From positions 1 to 51,469 of the forward strand of contig JAWOBX010000098.1 of NCBI GenBank assembly GCA_046484125.1: a stretch of 51,469 bases of DNA. Reading direction: 5' to 3'. This DNA is from JBGLNL01 sp046484125. GTDB lineage: Bacteria > Chloroflexota > Dehalococcoidia > SZUA-161 > SpSt-899. The translations under genes were made by a program, and so were the position numbers. Every line of letters begins with the position of its first letter. Within the stretch, counting starts at the first letter, position 1. The notes under the pieces are model-generated. The model did no database searches. It had not been told where the DNA came from and saw only the letters and a list, made by a program, of their open reading frames with translations. Of this stretch, positions 15,743 through 24,977 are shown piece by piece.

Positions 15743-17728
15743 GTGCGGTACGCAGAGCAAGGGATTAATCTGGAAATCGATCTATCTCGAGGGAACATCG
15801 AGAAGGTCACAACGGATCCAAAAGACACCGAGCTCTATCTTGGCGGTCTGGGTACGAACGCCAAGATATTATGGGACAGGGTCCCCCCTGAAGTTGAACC
15901 CTTTTCTCCCGATAATTTGCTGATATTCAGCGCCGGTCTTCTGGTCGGCACCCCTGCGCCCGCTGCGAATCGCACCATTGTGTCCACCATTTCGCCTCAG
16001 ACAAATCTGATGGCGTTTTCAATGGCGGGCGGATTCTTTGCGCCGGAACTCAAACATGCCGGTTACGATAAAATAATTTTTCGTGGCAAGTCCCCTGACT
16101 GGGTTTATTTGTGGGTAAACAATGGCAAGGTGGAACTGCGGGATGCCAGCCATCTCCAGGGGAAAGGCACCTACGAGACGGCCGAGCTGATCAAACAGGA
16201 GTTGAACGAGCCGAAAGCTCAGGTGGCCACGATCGGCCTGGGAGGCGAAAACCGGGTCTATTTTGCCTCCATCGAGATCGAAAAGTCCAGTTGCAGCCGA
16301 CTCGGTGTGGGCGCCATTATGGGAGACAAAAGAGTAAAGGCTGTAGCCATTCGTGGAACCAGGGACGTTAATGTCGCCCGGCCAGCTGAGTGTTTTCAGC
16401 TTTGCACCGAGATATTGCAGACGATGAAGCACCGACTGGCCAATCCGCTTCCAGGGTTTGATGCCATGATATCTACGCTCGGGCCTCAGGCGCTCTCACA
16501 CACTGATGATGGGTTCCATATCAATAATTTTGCCTGGGGAAATGCCCGCGAGCGGAGAAAAGGCGCCTGGACCGACGAATTCGCCGCGAAGTGGGAAGCG
16601 GATCAGGAAGAAGTGAAAGAGCGGCACATCAGTTGCTATAACTGTCCGACCAAGTGCGGGGGCATCATCAAACACCCCACACTGGGCCGATATCCGATGA
16701 AGTGCTACTCGAAACTCACCTATCCCATGGCCGCTTATGCGGACCTGGATTTCGGCTTCAAGATGATCGGGATCGGGCAGGAGCACGGGGTTGACGGATA
16801 CACCGCGCCGCAGGTGATGGCGTTCGCCGTTGAGCTCTACGAAGACGGTATTCTAACCGACGAGGACATGCCGGATTTCCCGACTGACAACGCCGAGCGG
16901 CACTTCTATTTGATGGATAAAATCGTCCGGCGGGAAGGCATCGGCGACATACTCGCCGACGGCGTCTACTGGGCGGCCCGCCGCATCGGCAAGGGAGCGG
17001 AGGCCTACGATCATAATACCATCAAGAAAAACGAGCAGATGTTTATCAAGCTGGGCACCTTGAATCCCATCTATTACCTGCTGTATTCCACCGGCGAGAA
17101 GCTTACCATCACCCAGATCGAAGGACAGATCCCTCAGATGCCGCTCGAACCGGAAGATAGAAAGGAATTCGTAAAGGACTGGATACATGTTCCGAAAGGC
17201 AAAGAGGAGAAGTTCAAGAAATTCATTCTGGAGTGGGGGGATGGTGATAACAAAGCCCCGTTTTATCCCGACCCTGACTTGCTGAACGAACTCGTTGACT
17301 GGCAGGAGGCGATGCATTACATCGATGATGCCACCGGAGTCTGCGCCGGGGCGTCATCGTTCATGTGTAAGCCTCCCTATCATATTCATAACTACCCACA
17401 GGTGATCTCGGCAGCAACCGGTATCGATTTCGACGAAGACAGCCTGTGGCAACTGGCTGCCAGAAACCGAAACCTGATACGGGCCATCAATATCAGAAGA
17501 GGTATGAAGAAGGAGGACGAACGTCCGCCGGAGGATCACTGGAAGAAGCGGTTCCCCGATTATGAATCCAAGCTCCTGGATAGTTACTATAAATTCAAGG
17601 GATGGAATAATCTGGGGATTCCCACCAAAGCGTATTTGCATGAACTGGGTCTGGATTATGTCGCCGAAGACCTGGAACAAAGAGGGTTTCCAATCGATTC
17701 AGGAGAAGCGGAAGCTCAGAACGAGTAG
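15743..17728 (+). CDS. bamB: Tungsten enzyme of the AOR family, benzoyl-CoA reductase class II catalytic subunit (BamB-like)
   Basis: The 661 residues belong to the aldehyde:ferredoxin oxidoreductase family, which carries a W-bis-pyranopterin cofactor and one [4Fe-4S] cluster. Cluster ligands are CYNCPTKC (Cys298, 301, 305) and a late Cys534 in DDATGVCAG. Where true AORs have a 'GPEYET'-like stretch, this protein has RYPMKCYSKLTY, with Cys321 as a possible metal ligand, and His259 in FHINNFAWGN. From memory of the Geobacter BamB structure, Cys322 ligates W and His260 is in the active site, so these align with an offset of one. It would reduce benzoyl-CoA (or oxidise dienoyl-CoA). The GTG at 15743 has GGGGG upstream; a 23-residue longer frame from 15674 is not conserved-looking. 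First gene of the cluster. Another AOR-like substrate remains possible. Confidence 0.85.
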   Translation: MRYAEQGINLEIDLSRGNIEKVTTDPKDTELYLGGLGTNAKILWDRVPPEVEPFSPDNLLIFSAGLLVGTPAPAANRTIVSTISPQTNLMAFSMAGGFFAPELKHAGYDKIIFRGKSPDWVYLWVNNGKVELRDASHLQGKGTYETAELIKQELNEPKAQVATIGLGGENRVYFASIEIEKSSCSRLGVGAIMGDKRVKAVAIRGTRDVNVARPAECFQLCTEILQTMKHRLANPLPGFDAMISTLGPQALSHTDDGFHINNFAWGNARERRKGAWTDEFAAKWEADQEEVKERHISCYNCPTKCGGIIKHPTLGRYPMKCYSKLTYPMAAYADLDFGFKMIGIGQEHGVDGYTAPQVMAFAVELYEDGILTDEDMPDFPTDNAERHFYLMDKIVRREGIGDILADGVYWAARRIGKGAEAYDHNTIKKNEQMFIKLGTLNPIYYLLYSTGEKLTITQIEGQIPQMPLEPEDRKEFVKDWIHVPKGKEEKFKKFILEWGDGDNKAPFYPDPDLLNELVDWQEAMHYIDDATGVCAGASSFMCKPPYHIHNYPQVISAATGIDFDEDSLWQLAARNRNLIRAINIRRGMKKEDERPPEDHWKKRFPDYESKLLDSYYKFKGWNNLGIPTKAYLHELGLDYVAEDLEQRGFPIDSGEAEAQNE

Positions 17729-17739
17729 GGATTCTAATC

Positions 17740-18294
17740 ATGAAAAAAGTAAAGAGAATCAAGATCGATGCCGACCTGTGCAATGGTTGCCGGGCATGCG
17801 AGATGGCCTGCTCAGCCTTTCATGCCGAACCAAAGTATAGCAGCATGAATCCGGAAAAGTCGCATATTCGGGTGCTTTTTGATGTACGCCGCAATCTGTA
17901 TATCCCGGTACTGGCCGGTCCGTTTACCGATGCCGAATGTGCGGGCAGAGACATGTATGTCATAGACGGGAAGGAATACGACGAGTGCGCTTTCTGCAGA
18001 GCGGCGTGTCCCTCCAGGGAGCTTTTTCATGACCCCGATTCCGGGTTGCCACTGAAATGTGACATGTGCGAGGATGAGCCGCCGCTGGAAGAGCCCTTGT
18101 GTGTGCAGTGGTGCATAACCGATGCCCTTACTTATGAGGAGTGGGAAGAGGAGGAGGAAGAGGAAGAAACAATAAACGATATTGAGGTAGGGCTGGAAGC
18201 GCTGGCAAATAAGCACGGATTGCAGAAAGTCACCGATACCCTGGCCCGACTGGCCATGGCCAAGAAGGGCGAATACGTCGAGGCCAAGGAATAG
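17740..18294 (+). CDS. bamC: Four-cluster-type ferredoxin subunit (BamC-like)
   Basis: The 184 residues are an electron-transfer partner for the tungsten subunit. Cysteine groups are CNGCRACEMAC (17-27), CAFCRAAC (near 86-93), CDMCED (near 108) and a CVQWC group (near 121-125), the arrangement of HycB/DmsB-like [4Fe-4S] proteins. The C-terminus has an acidic run EEWEEEEEEEE and a helical tail. It lies 12 bases after bamB and is followed by bamD. It would pass electrons between bamB and the Hdr-like proteins. Confidence 0.85.
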   Translation: MKKVKRIKIDADLCNGCRACEMACSAFHAEPKYSSMNPEKSHIRVLFDVRRNLYIPVLAGPFTDAECAGRDMYVIDGKEYDECAFCRAACPSRELFHDPDSGLPLKCDMCEDEPPLEEPLCVQWCITDALTYEEWEEEEEEEETINDIEVGLEALANKHGLQKVTDTLARLAMAKKGEYVEAKE

Positions 18295-18303
18295 GATTGA
18301 ACT

Positions 18304-19461
18304 ATGGAGATTGTAGCCCCCTTCGATGAAGCAATTGATGCCATAAAAGAGGCCGGCGGCGACGCATTCAAATTCTGCTATCAATGCGGCCTATGCGATA
18401 CGGTGTGTCCCTGGAACAAGGTGAGGGCTTTCAGTATGCGCAAGCTGGTCCGGGAAGCGACCTTTGGGCTGACCGAGATCGAGGGTGAGGAAATATGGCG
18501 CTGTACCACCTGCGGAAAATGCCCGCAGCGATGTCCCAGGGATGTCAAACAGATAGAATCCGGGGTCGCATTACGCCGAATCGCCACACAATACGGGGTT
18601 TTTCATACCACCGCACGGCCGCTGCGCAGCGTAAGCGCAAGCCTGGCCGGTGCCGGCAACCCGTTGGGTGAAGAGCGGGGCAAACGAGCAGACTGGGCCA
18701 GGGATCTTTCCGTCAAAACATTTGACGAGGAGACGGACCTGCTCTATTTCCCCGGCTGCTACCTCAGCTATGACGCAAGGATGAAAAAAGTGGCCGCTGC
18801 CACTGTGCAAATACTGAATGAGGCCGGAGTGGATTTCGGGATACTGGGCACCGAGGAGAATTGCTGTGGGGAAAGTATCCGCAAAACGGGCGATGAGCAG
18901 GTTTTCAAACGGCTGGTCAAGGAAAACATCAAAACCTTTGTGGAAAACGGGGTGCACAAGATCCTGGTTTCCTCGCCGCATTGCTATCATACCTTTAAAA
19001 ACGAGTATCCTGAATTCAATGTGAACTTCGAGGTCATACATATCTCCCAGTTCCTGCTGCAGCTCATCAACGAAGGACGGATTACTCTCAAAAACGAATA
19101 CCCGAAGAAAGTGACATACCATGATCCCTGCTACCTGGGCCGGCATAATGGCATTTTTGAAGAGCCCAGGGAGGTTCTGCGGCGTGTCCCCGGCTTGGAA
19201 CTGGTAGAGATGGCCGATTCGTATAAGGACAGTCTCTGCTGCGGCGGTGGTGGTGGCAGAATATGGATGGATACGCCAAAGGAAGAGAGATTTTCCGACT
19301 TGAGACTTCAACAGGTTGTTGAAGCCGGAGCCGAAGTTCTGGCCACTTGCTGTCCCTATTGCATCACCAATTTCGAAGACAGCCGGTTAACCATGGAGGA
19401 TAGCGAAGCCCTTCAGATTATGGACATCACCGAGATTATCCGGGATTCATGTTGCGAATAG
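18304..19461 (+). CDS. bamD: HdrD/GlpC-like iron-sulfur protein (BamD-like)
   Basis: The 385 residues combine an HdrC-like half with two [4Fe-4S] motifs (CYQCGLCDTVCP at 25-36; CTTCGKCPQRCP near 68-79) and an HdrB-like half with two CCG motifs. The latter are CYLSYD ... ENCCGES and CYLGRH ... CCGGGG with a further CCPYC; they bind noncubane or cubane clusters in heterodisulfide reductase. It probably links BamC to the flavin subunit BamE. The ATG has AGGA seven bases upstream, and the gene is nine bases after bamC. It supplies the HdrBC-like function inside this cluster; no separate hdrB/hdrC is present. Confidence 0.87.
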   Translation: MEIVAPFDEAIDAIKEAGGDAFKFCYQCGLCDTVCPWNKVRAFSMRKLVREATFGLTEIEGEEIWRCTTCGKCPQRCPRDVKQIESGVALRRIATQYGVFHTTARPLRSVSASLAGAGNPLGEERGKRADWARDLSVKTFDEETDLLYFPGCYLSYDARMKKVAAATVQILNEAGVDFGILGTEENCCGESIRKTGDEQVFKRLVKENIKTFVENGVHKILVSSPHCYHTFKNEYPEFNVNFEVIHISQFLLQLINEGRITLKNEYPKKVTYHDPCYLGRHNGIFEEPREVLRRVPGLELVEMADSYKDSLCCGGGGGRIWMDTPKEERFSDLRLQQVVEAGAEVLATCCPYCITNFEDSRLTMEDSEALQIMDITEIIRDSCCE

Positions 19462-19500
19462 AGAAGGCGAAACAGCAAGGTAAGCGTTGATACATCGGAT

Positions 19501-20262
19501 ATGGAAGATCTCGCGGAGAAAACAACTTGTGAGCGCTTTTCGGACAAAGGATGGGTGAGTACCTCGACGCATGTGCCTGTGGAGAAGAGGATTTCGATTG
19601 TTGTCAACCGACAGGCATTTGTCAACCTCCTGTGTACGCCAAGCGATCTGAACTATCTGGTCATCGGATATCTTTACGGGGAAGGTATCATCTCCGGGAT
19701 CGATGATGTGACCAGTATAGATGTATGTGAAGATGAATCGGAGGTGGATGTAAGGCTGAGCAACCCCGAGGTTGAATTGCCCCGAGTCCGCACGCTGACT
19801 TCCGGCTGTGCGGGGGGTGTCGCTTTCAAAGCTGAAGGAGAAAAGGTTGAGTCCGATGTCGTTATCTCCCCCGAACAAGTGCTGTCTTTGATGAAGCAGT
19901 TTCAGGAACAAATGGACCTGTACCGGATCAGCGGTGGCATTCACACTTCGGCCCTGGCCGATACCCGGAACCTGCTGGTGATCACTGAGGATATCGGACG
20001 GCACAACACTCTGGACAAGATTCTGGGCGAATGTCTCATAAAGGGGTTGGAGACCAGGGACAAACTGCTCCTGTGCACCGGACGCGTTTCCTCCGAGATG
20101 CTGCTCAAGGCGTCCCGGATACAGGTGCCGATCATTGCCTCCCTGACATCGCCGACCGGACGCGCGGTTTCGCTGGCCCGTGAGATGGGTATTGGCCTGG
20201 TTGGCTATGCGCGCGGCAACCGCCTGACGGCCTATGCCCACCCGGAGCGGCTCGGCCGATAG
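19501..20262 (+). CDS. fdhD: FdhD-like sulfur carrier for molybdo/tungsto-cofactor insertion
   Basis: FdhD proteins transfer sulfur to the pterin cofactor of formate dehydrogenases. Here the partner is probably the tungsten enzyme encoded four genes earlier, as no formate dehydrogenase is near. The 253 residues show VPVEKRISIVVN, YLVIGYLYGEGII, SGGIHTSALAD, EDIGRHNTLDKILG and TGRVSSEMLLKA, all family hallmarks. The usual CxxC loop reads SGCAGG, so only one of the two cysteines remains. The 39-base gap before the start has no strong ribosome binding site, and the gene interrupts the otherwise bam-like order between bamD and bamE. Confidence 0.88.
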   Translation: MEDLAEKTTCERFSDKGWVSTSTHVPVEKRISIVVNRQAFVNLLCTPSDLNYLVIGYLYGEGIISGIDDVTSIDVCEDESEVDVRLSNPEVELPRVRTLTSGCAGGVAFKAEGEKVESDVVISPEQVLSLMKQFQEQMDLYRISGGIHTSALADTRNLLVITEDIGRHNTLDKILGECLIKGLETRDKLLLCTGRVSSEMLLKASRIQVPIIASLTSPTGRAVSLAREMGIGLVGYARGNRLTAYAHPERLGR

Positions 20263-20305
20263 TGCGGCCATGATGGGCACATCAAACTTAAGAGGAATAG
20301 AGAAA

Positions 20306-23300
20306 ATGGAACAGGAACAACTCGAACAGTTTCTCAAGACGATGTCAGGTAACAAGTTCGGTGACGTGATGATCGTGGGTGGCGGAATCAGCGGCATTCA
20401 AGCCTCTCTCGATCTGGCGACTGCCGGCTTCAAGGTCTACCTGGTGGAGAAATCGCCCGCCATCGGCGGCCATATGGCCCAGCTTGATAAGACGTTTCCC
20501 ACCAATGACTGCTCTATGTGAATACTCTCACCCAAACTGGTCGAGGTCGACCGGCAGACGAACATAGAGGTCCTGACTTATACGGAAATCGACAGGGTCG
20601 AAGGGGAGGCGGGGGCTTTCAAAGTATCTCTCACCAAGAAGCCCCGGTATATCATCGAGGACAAATGTACCGGGTGTACGACCTGCGTGGAGTATTGCCC
20701 GGTCAAGTATCCCGATCCATTCAACCAGGAAATATCCAATAATAAGGCCGTCCATATCTATTACTCTCAGGCAGTTCCCCTGGTGGCCTATATTGATGAA
20801 AGCTGTCTTTATCTCAAGGAAGAAAAATGCGGCATCTGCAAGGCAGTGTGTAAAAATGGCGCCATTGATTTCTCTCAGATGCCGGAGAAAATGGAAATGG
20901 AAGTAGGGGCCATACTTTTGGCGCCGGGGATGGAGCCGTTCGATCCCAGATTACTCCGGGAAGACTACGGCTACGGCAGGTTTGAGAACGTTGTTACCAG
21001 CATGGACTACGAACGACTGCTATGCGCCACCGGTCCATATGAAGGTGAAATACTGCGGGCATCCGACCAGAAACATCCCCACAAAATCGCCTGGATCCAG
21101 TGCGTCGGTTCCCGGCAGGTTATCGAGGGCGGAAACAGCTATTGTTCCGGGGTTTGCTGCACTTATACGCAGAAGCAGGTCATTCTGACCAAGGACCACT
21201 ACGCCGATGCCGAGTGTACCATATTCCATAACGATATTCGTGCCTATGGGAAAGACTTCGAGCGGTACTACGAAAGAGCATCGAACCTTTCCAATGTCCG
21301 GTTCATCCGAAGCTACGTATCGATCGGGAGAGAAATACCGGAAAGCAAGAATGTAACCATACGATACTCTACTTTCGACGAGGGGGTAAAAGAGGAAGAA
21401 TTCGATATGGTTGTGTTATCCGTCGGGTTGAACCCTCCGAATGAATTCGAGGATTTGGCCGGCAAGTTCGGGGTTGAGCTTAACTCGCACGGATTCTGCA
21501 AAACCAATCCCACAAATCCTATGGAGACCTCACGTCCGGGGATCTTCATAAGTGGAGCCTTCCAGGGTCCGGTCGATATCCCCGAGTCGGTTTTCTCGGC
21601 CAGTGGCGCAGGCTCGCAATGCGGCACGCTCCTTGATTACCGGAGAGGCAAACTGACCACGGAAAGGGTGTATCCGCCGGAAAGAGATGTCACCGGTGAG
21701 GAACCGAAAATAGGTGTCTTTGTTTGCCACTGCGGGGCCAATATCGGCAGAGTGGTCGATGTACCAGCCACGGTTGAATATGCCCTGACTTTGCCCAATG
21801 TCGTCCATGCACAGGAACAACTGTTTTCGTGTGCTACCAATTCCGCCCAGGAAATAACCGACATGATAAAGGAAAAAGGGCTGAATCGCGTTGTTATCGC
21901 TGCCTGTTCCCCCCGAACCCTCGAACCGCTGTTCTGGGATACGGTCCGGGAAGGGGGGCTGAATCCATACTATTCCGAAATGGCAAACATTAGAGAACAC
22001 TGCTCCTGGGTCCACGCCAAAGAACATGAAGAGGCCACACGAAAGGCTATGGATTTAACCCGGTCTTCGGTAGCACGCGCCCGCCTGCTCGAGCCCTTAA
22101 GGCAAATCGATCTGCCGGTGGATAACAGAGCCCTGGTGATCGGCGGCGGTATTGCCGGTATGGTCTGTGCGCTCTCCATAGCGGAACAGGGACATGAGGT
22201 TCACCTGGTGGAAAAGGAAAAAGACCTGGGTGGATTGGCCCGAAGAATTCATCATACCCTGGACGGATTGGATGTGCAGGCATATCTGAAAGACTTGATA
22301 CAGAAGGTCTATCGGAATCCGCTTGTACATGTGTACCATGATGCCACCATTAACGAGGCCACCGGCTACATCGGCAATTTCCAGACAACGGTGAAATCGG
22401 AACGGGGAGTGACTCAGATAACACATGGGGCAACCGTCATCGCCACCGGGGTTGATGTCTATCAACCGACCGAATACCTTTATGGAGAAGATGAAAGGGT
22501 CATGACCCACCTGGAGCTGGATGAGGCCATCATCAGGGGTGACGAAAGGGTAAACAACGCCAAGAGTGTGGTGATGATTCAATGCGTGGGGTGCCGTAAT
22601 GAAGACCGGAACTACTGCAGCCGGGTATGCTGCGGCGAGTCCATTAAGAATGCCCTGAAGCTCAAAGAAGTCAACCCGAAGATAGATGTTTATATCCTCT
22701 ACCGGGATATGAGAACCTATGGCTACCTCGAAAACCACTACCGGGAAGCGGCCAGTCGGGATGTGCGGTTCATACGCTACGAACCGGACGAAAAACCCGA
22801 GGTGGAACCGGCCGTGGAAGAAGGACGGCCGGTGTTGCGCGTCACCCTGCCGGATTATGTGTTGGGCCAGAAAATGGCCATCGATGCCGATATCCTTATG
22901 CTGGCGGCGGCGGCGATCCCGCCGGAAGGAAACAAGGAATTGACGCAACAGTTTACGCTCGGCTTGAGCCCGGATGGTTTCTTCAAGGAAGCCCATGTCA
23001 AATTAAGGCCGGTCGAATTTGCCACCGATGGCGTATATCTCTGTGGCACCGCCCACTATCCCAAGTACATCCCGGAATCGATCAGCCAGGCGTATGGGGC
23101 GGCGGGGCGGGTCATCACACTGCTCTCACATGATACTGTCCTGGCTTCCGGCTCCGTATGCGAGGTGGATGAGGGCAAATGCATAGGATGCGGGGAATGC
23201 ATCGCGGTGTGCATCTATGGGGCCATAGAGTTTCAGGATACCAAACAGGGTAAGAAGGCCATGGTCAATCCTGTTCTCTGCAAAGGGGACGGCCTGTGCA

Positions 23301-23404
23301 ACTCCAAGTGTCCCACAGGCGCGATACAATTGAAACATTTCACCGACGAGGAGATCATCAGTCAAATAGACGCATTGGTTCCGGCGCTTGCGGAAGCGGT
23401 TTGA
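20306..23404 (+). CDS. bamE: Selenocysteine-containing HdrA-like flavoprotein (BamE-like), in-frame UGA
   Basis: The 1032-residue frame is open from the ATG at 20306 (GAGGAATAG upstream) to 23404 except for one TGA at 20519-20521, codon 72. The local sequence is TNDCSM-U-ILSPKLVEVD; the paralogue at 46.5-51 kb has NDCSM-C-MISPKLIEVD, so the UGA replaces a cysteine and is read as Sec. Order: FAD site GGGISG (25-30), Sec72, [4Fe-4S] pair near 120 and 173, a QCVGSR/CCTYTQ segment, a second flavin module (GGGIAG near 612), and two C-terminal [4Fe-4S] motifs (CIGCGECIAVC; CNSKC). HdrA-type proteins bifurcate electrons through FAD. With BamD and BamF it would couple benzoyl-CoA reduction to ferredoxin and other carriers (inference). 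Confidence 0.9.
20537..20554 (+). promoter_or_regulatory. Candidate bacterial SECIS hairpin of bamE
   Basis: Fifteen bases after the UGA, CTGGTCG (20537-20543) pairs with CGACCGG (20548-20554) around an AGGT loop. Seven pairs (one G-U) and a GGU-bearing loop at this distance match the upper stem-loop that SelB recognises in bacterial selenoprotein mRNAs. Confidence 0.7.
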
Positions 23405-23426
23405 TGGCAGGAGTAAGTAATATGTA

Positions 23427-23524
23427 ACGCTGGCCTTTCACCCTAACTTGGCCTCTCCCTCAAGGGATTGGGATTGGGTTCTCTCGCCCCTCAGGCGAGA
23501 GAGTTAGAGTGAGGGGGACAGCGT
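23427..23524. repeat. Long imperfect palindromic intergenic repeat between bamE and bamF
   Basis: Nested arms: ACGCTG/CAGCGT (outer), CACCCTAACT/AGTTAGAGTG, and CTCTCGCC/GGCGAGAG with a CCTCA loop. The minus strand can be read as the LTLTLSPEGRE-type peptide often annotated from such intergenic repeats in many genomes. It separates bamE and bamF by 170 bases and could alter relative expression. Confidence 0.7.
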
Positions 23525-23574
23525 GGGCTGAAGGCTTGCGGAGCAAGTAGAACCAAACGAGAAAGGATATCATA

Positions 23575-24402
23575 ATGAGTGCAGGATTTGACTTCCAACC
23601 GAGAATCCTGGGCTTCGTATGCCAATGGTGAGCGTATGGCGCTGCCGATTTGGCTGGCGTGTCCAGGCTGCAGTATACAACAGAAATAAGAATGATTCGG
23701 GTTATGTGTTCCGGGAGGGTCGATCCGGCTTTCGTGTTCCGGGCTTTCCAGAACGGGGTGGACGGTGTATTCATTGGCGGTTGCCATCTGGGTGAATGTA
23801 ACTATATTACCCACGGTAACTACCATGCGCTCAATATGGTGCTCCTGTGTAAACGGATCATGGAGCATATCGGGCTCAATCCGGACCGGCTGGATATCCA
23901 GTTCATGTCCTCCGGAGAAGGCATGGTGTTTGCCGAAGTCGTTGACCGGTTTGTTTCCAGAGTAAAGGAACTGGGCCCTCTGGGCACTGGCGACGAGATT
24001 TCCGGAGACGAATTGCACTCCAAACTGGACACGGTGAGCAAGCTTATTCCCTATATCAAGATAACGGAAAGAGAGAAACTCCAATCACATCTGGAAAGTG
24101 AAGCCGAACATGAGAGCCTTTTCACTCAGGACGAGATAGATAAGCTGTTCAATGAGGTGGTTTCCTATTATATAGATCCGGAGAAGTGTCAGGCCTGTAT
24201 GATTTGCCTTCGTAAGTGTCCCGTGGGGGCAATTGAGGGTGCGAAGAAACAAATTCATGTCATTGACCAGGATAAATGCATTAAATGTAATACCTGCTAT
24301 GAAGCCTGTCCGCCCAAATTCGGAGCAGTAAAGAAAATCGTTTCCGAACCGGTCCCGCCCCCTATTCCCGAGGAGGATCGCGTGATTGTCAGAGAGAAGT
24401 GA
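23575..24402 (+). CDS. bamF: Selenocysteine-containing MvhD-ferredoxin fusion (BamF-like), in-frame UGA
   Basis: The frame runs from ATG 23575 (AAAGGA upstream) to 24402, 275 residues, with one TGA at 23629-23631, codon 19. The N-terminus reads GFVCQW-U-AYGAADLAG, where MvhD proteins have a CxxC pair, so UGA encodes Sec. The MvhD domain (1-145) also has MCSGRVDP, and GGCHLGEC near 65-72. A C-terminal pair of [4Fe-4S] motifs follows (CQACMICLRKC; CIKCNTCYEAC, about 205-245). MvhD accepts or donates two electrons next to HdrA. BamF of benzoate degraders is, from memory, a known Sec protein. Starting at the later ATG at 23650 would lose the motif. A hairpin suitable as SECIS lies at 23651-23670. 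Confidence 0.88.
23651..23670 (+). promoter_or_regulatory. Candidate SECIS hairpin of bamF
   Basis: CTGG (23654-23657) pairs with CCAG (23663-23666) around CGTGT. Three more pairs outside one bulged G extend the stem to 23651/23670. The loop holds GU and lies about 27 bases after the UGA. Weaker than the bamE hairpin. Confidence 0.5.
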
Positions 24403-24463
24403 TCAATGATAAGGGCCGCTTGCCAAATTACTCGAAAAAGGCTCATATACCAGAAAATATTCA

Positions 24464-24672
24464 AACTAGTGTGCTGTCCCCAACGGTTCTATACAATTGT
24501 TCCGCAACGCTCTTTTCACCGCATTGCTTCACATAAAAAGCTGACCACTCCGGTAACGCACTCGCAGTTGCGAGTGCGTTACCGGAGTGGTCAGCGATGG
24601 GTGGGTGGTGGGGATAAGGCTCCAGCATTTGCCTGAATTAATATCAGCGAAAGTCTGGTTATTTACGAGACA
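24464..24672 (-). repeat. Dispersed palindromic element, long copy A
   Basis: Minus-strand order: CTCGTAAATAACCAGACTTTCGCTGATATTAATT, then CCTTATCCCCACCACCC, a long palindrome (GCTGACCACTCCGGTAACGC... and its complement around CACTCGCAACTGCGAGTG), then GGTGAAAA, TTGCGGAACA, TTGTATAGAACC and ACACTAGTT. All blocks recur in the same order at 41967-42273. No transposase gene is inside. It lies just after bamF. Confidence 0.85.
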
Positions 24673-24705
24673 ATACAATAGTGACAGAGAAGAGAAATTT
24701 TCCAA

Positions 24706-24746
24706 ATAAAAAAGCCCGCAGGTGAAACTGTATCTGCGGCCTTTTT
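24706..24746. terminator. Bidirectional intrinsic terminator after the bam cluster
   Basis: AAAAAGCCCGCAG (24709-24721) pairs with CTGCGGCCTTTTT (24734-24746) with one C-C mismatch and a 12-base loop. A-runs on one side and T-runs on the other suit both strands. It would end bam transcription before rpsB. Confidence 0.75.
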
Positions 24747-24977
24747 CCGTTTTCACCAGAAAATTTGATCAGGTACCGACCGACCAGAATATGGCGTTAC
24801 CGAAACGCTTATCTTCCCGAGTGTCGCCTGTTCGTTGAATGATTGTGATACCTGATGTCAAGGTTCATATTAAGAAGATCAATACCGCCAATGCTTCATG
24901 AGTCTCATTTCGTGTTGTATTTTACATGCCACTTGTGATAAACTAGCAAAGTAATTTCACGGAAAGTTGGGTCAGTA
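24747..24977 (+). other. Leader/promoter region of rpsB
   Basis: No gene is seen. A weak pair TTGTAT (24915-24920) and TAAACT (24939-24944), 18 bases apart, is the best promoter guess for the rpsB operon. No known ribosomal-protein leader was recognised. Confidence 0.3.

Noticed and set aside
19447..20397. Minus-strand frame of 316 residues opposite fdhD
   Set aside because: It lies antisense to a clear FdhD gene and has no family features.
20519..20521. bamE as a pseudogene or two separate genes split by a stop codon
   Set aside because: The frame and family similarity continue unchanged on both sides, the site is Cys in the paralogue, and two other UGA codons in the window show the same behaviour.
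22097..22996. Minus-strand frame of 299 residues opposite bamE
   Set aside because: Antisense shadow rich in His/Phe/Ile, no signature.
24406..24756. Short frames of 75-76 codons in both directions
   Set aside because: They are translations of the dispersed palindromic element; the matching frame near 41913-42152 does not keep a common reading frame across the whole repeat.
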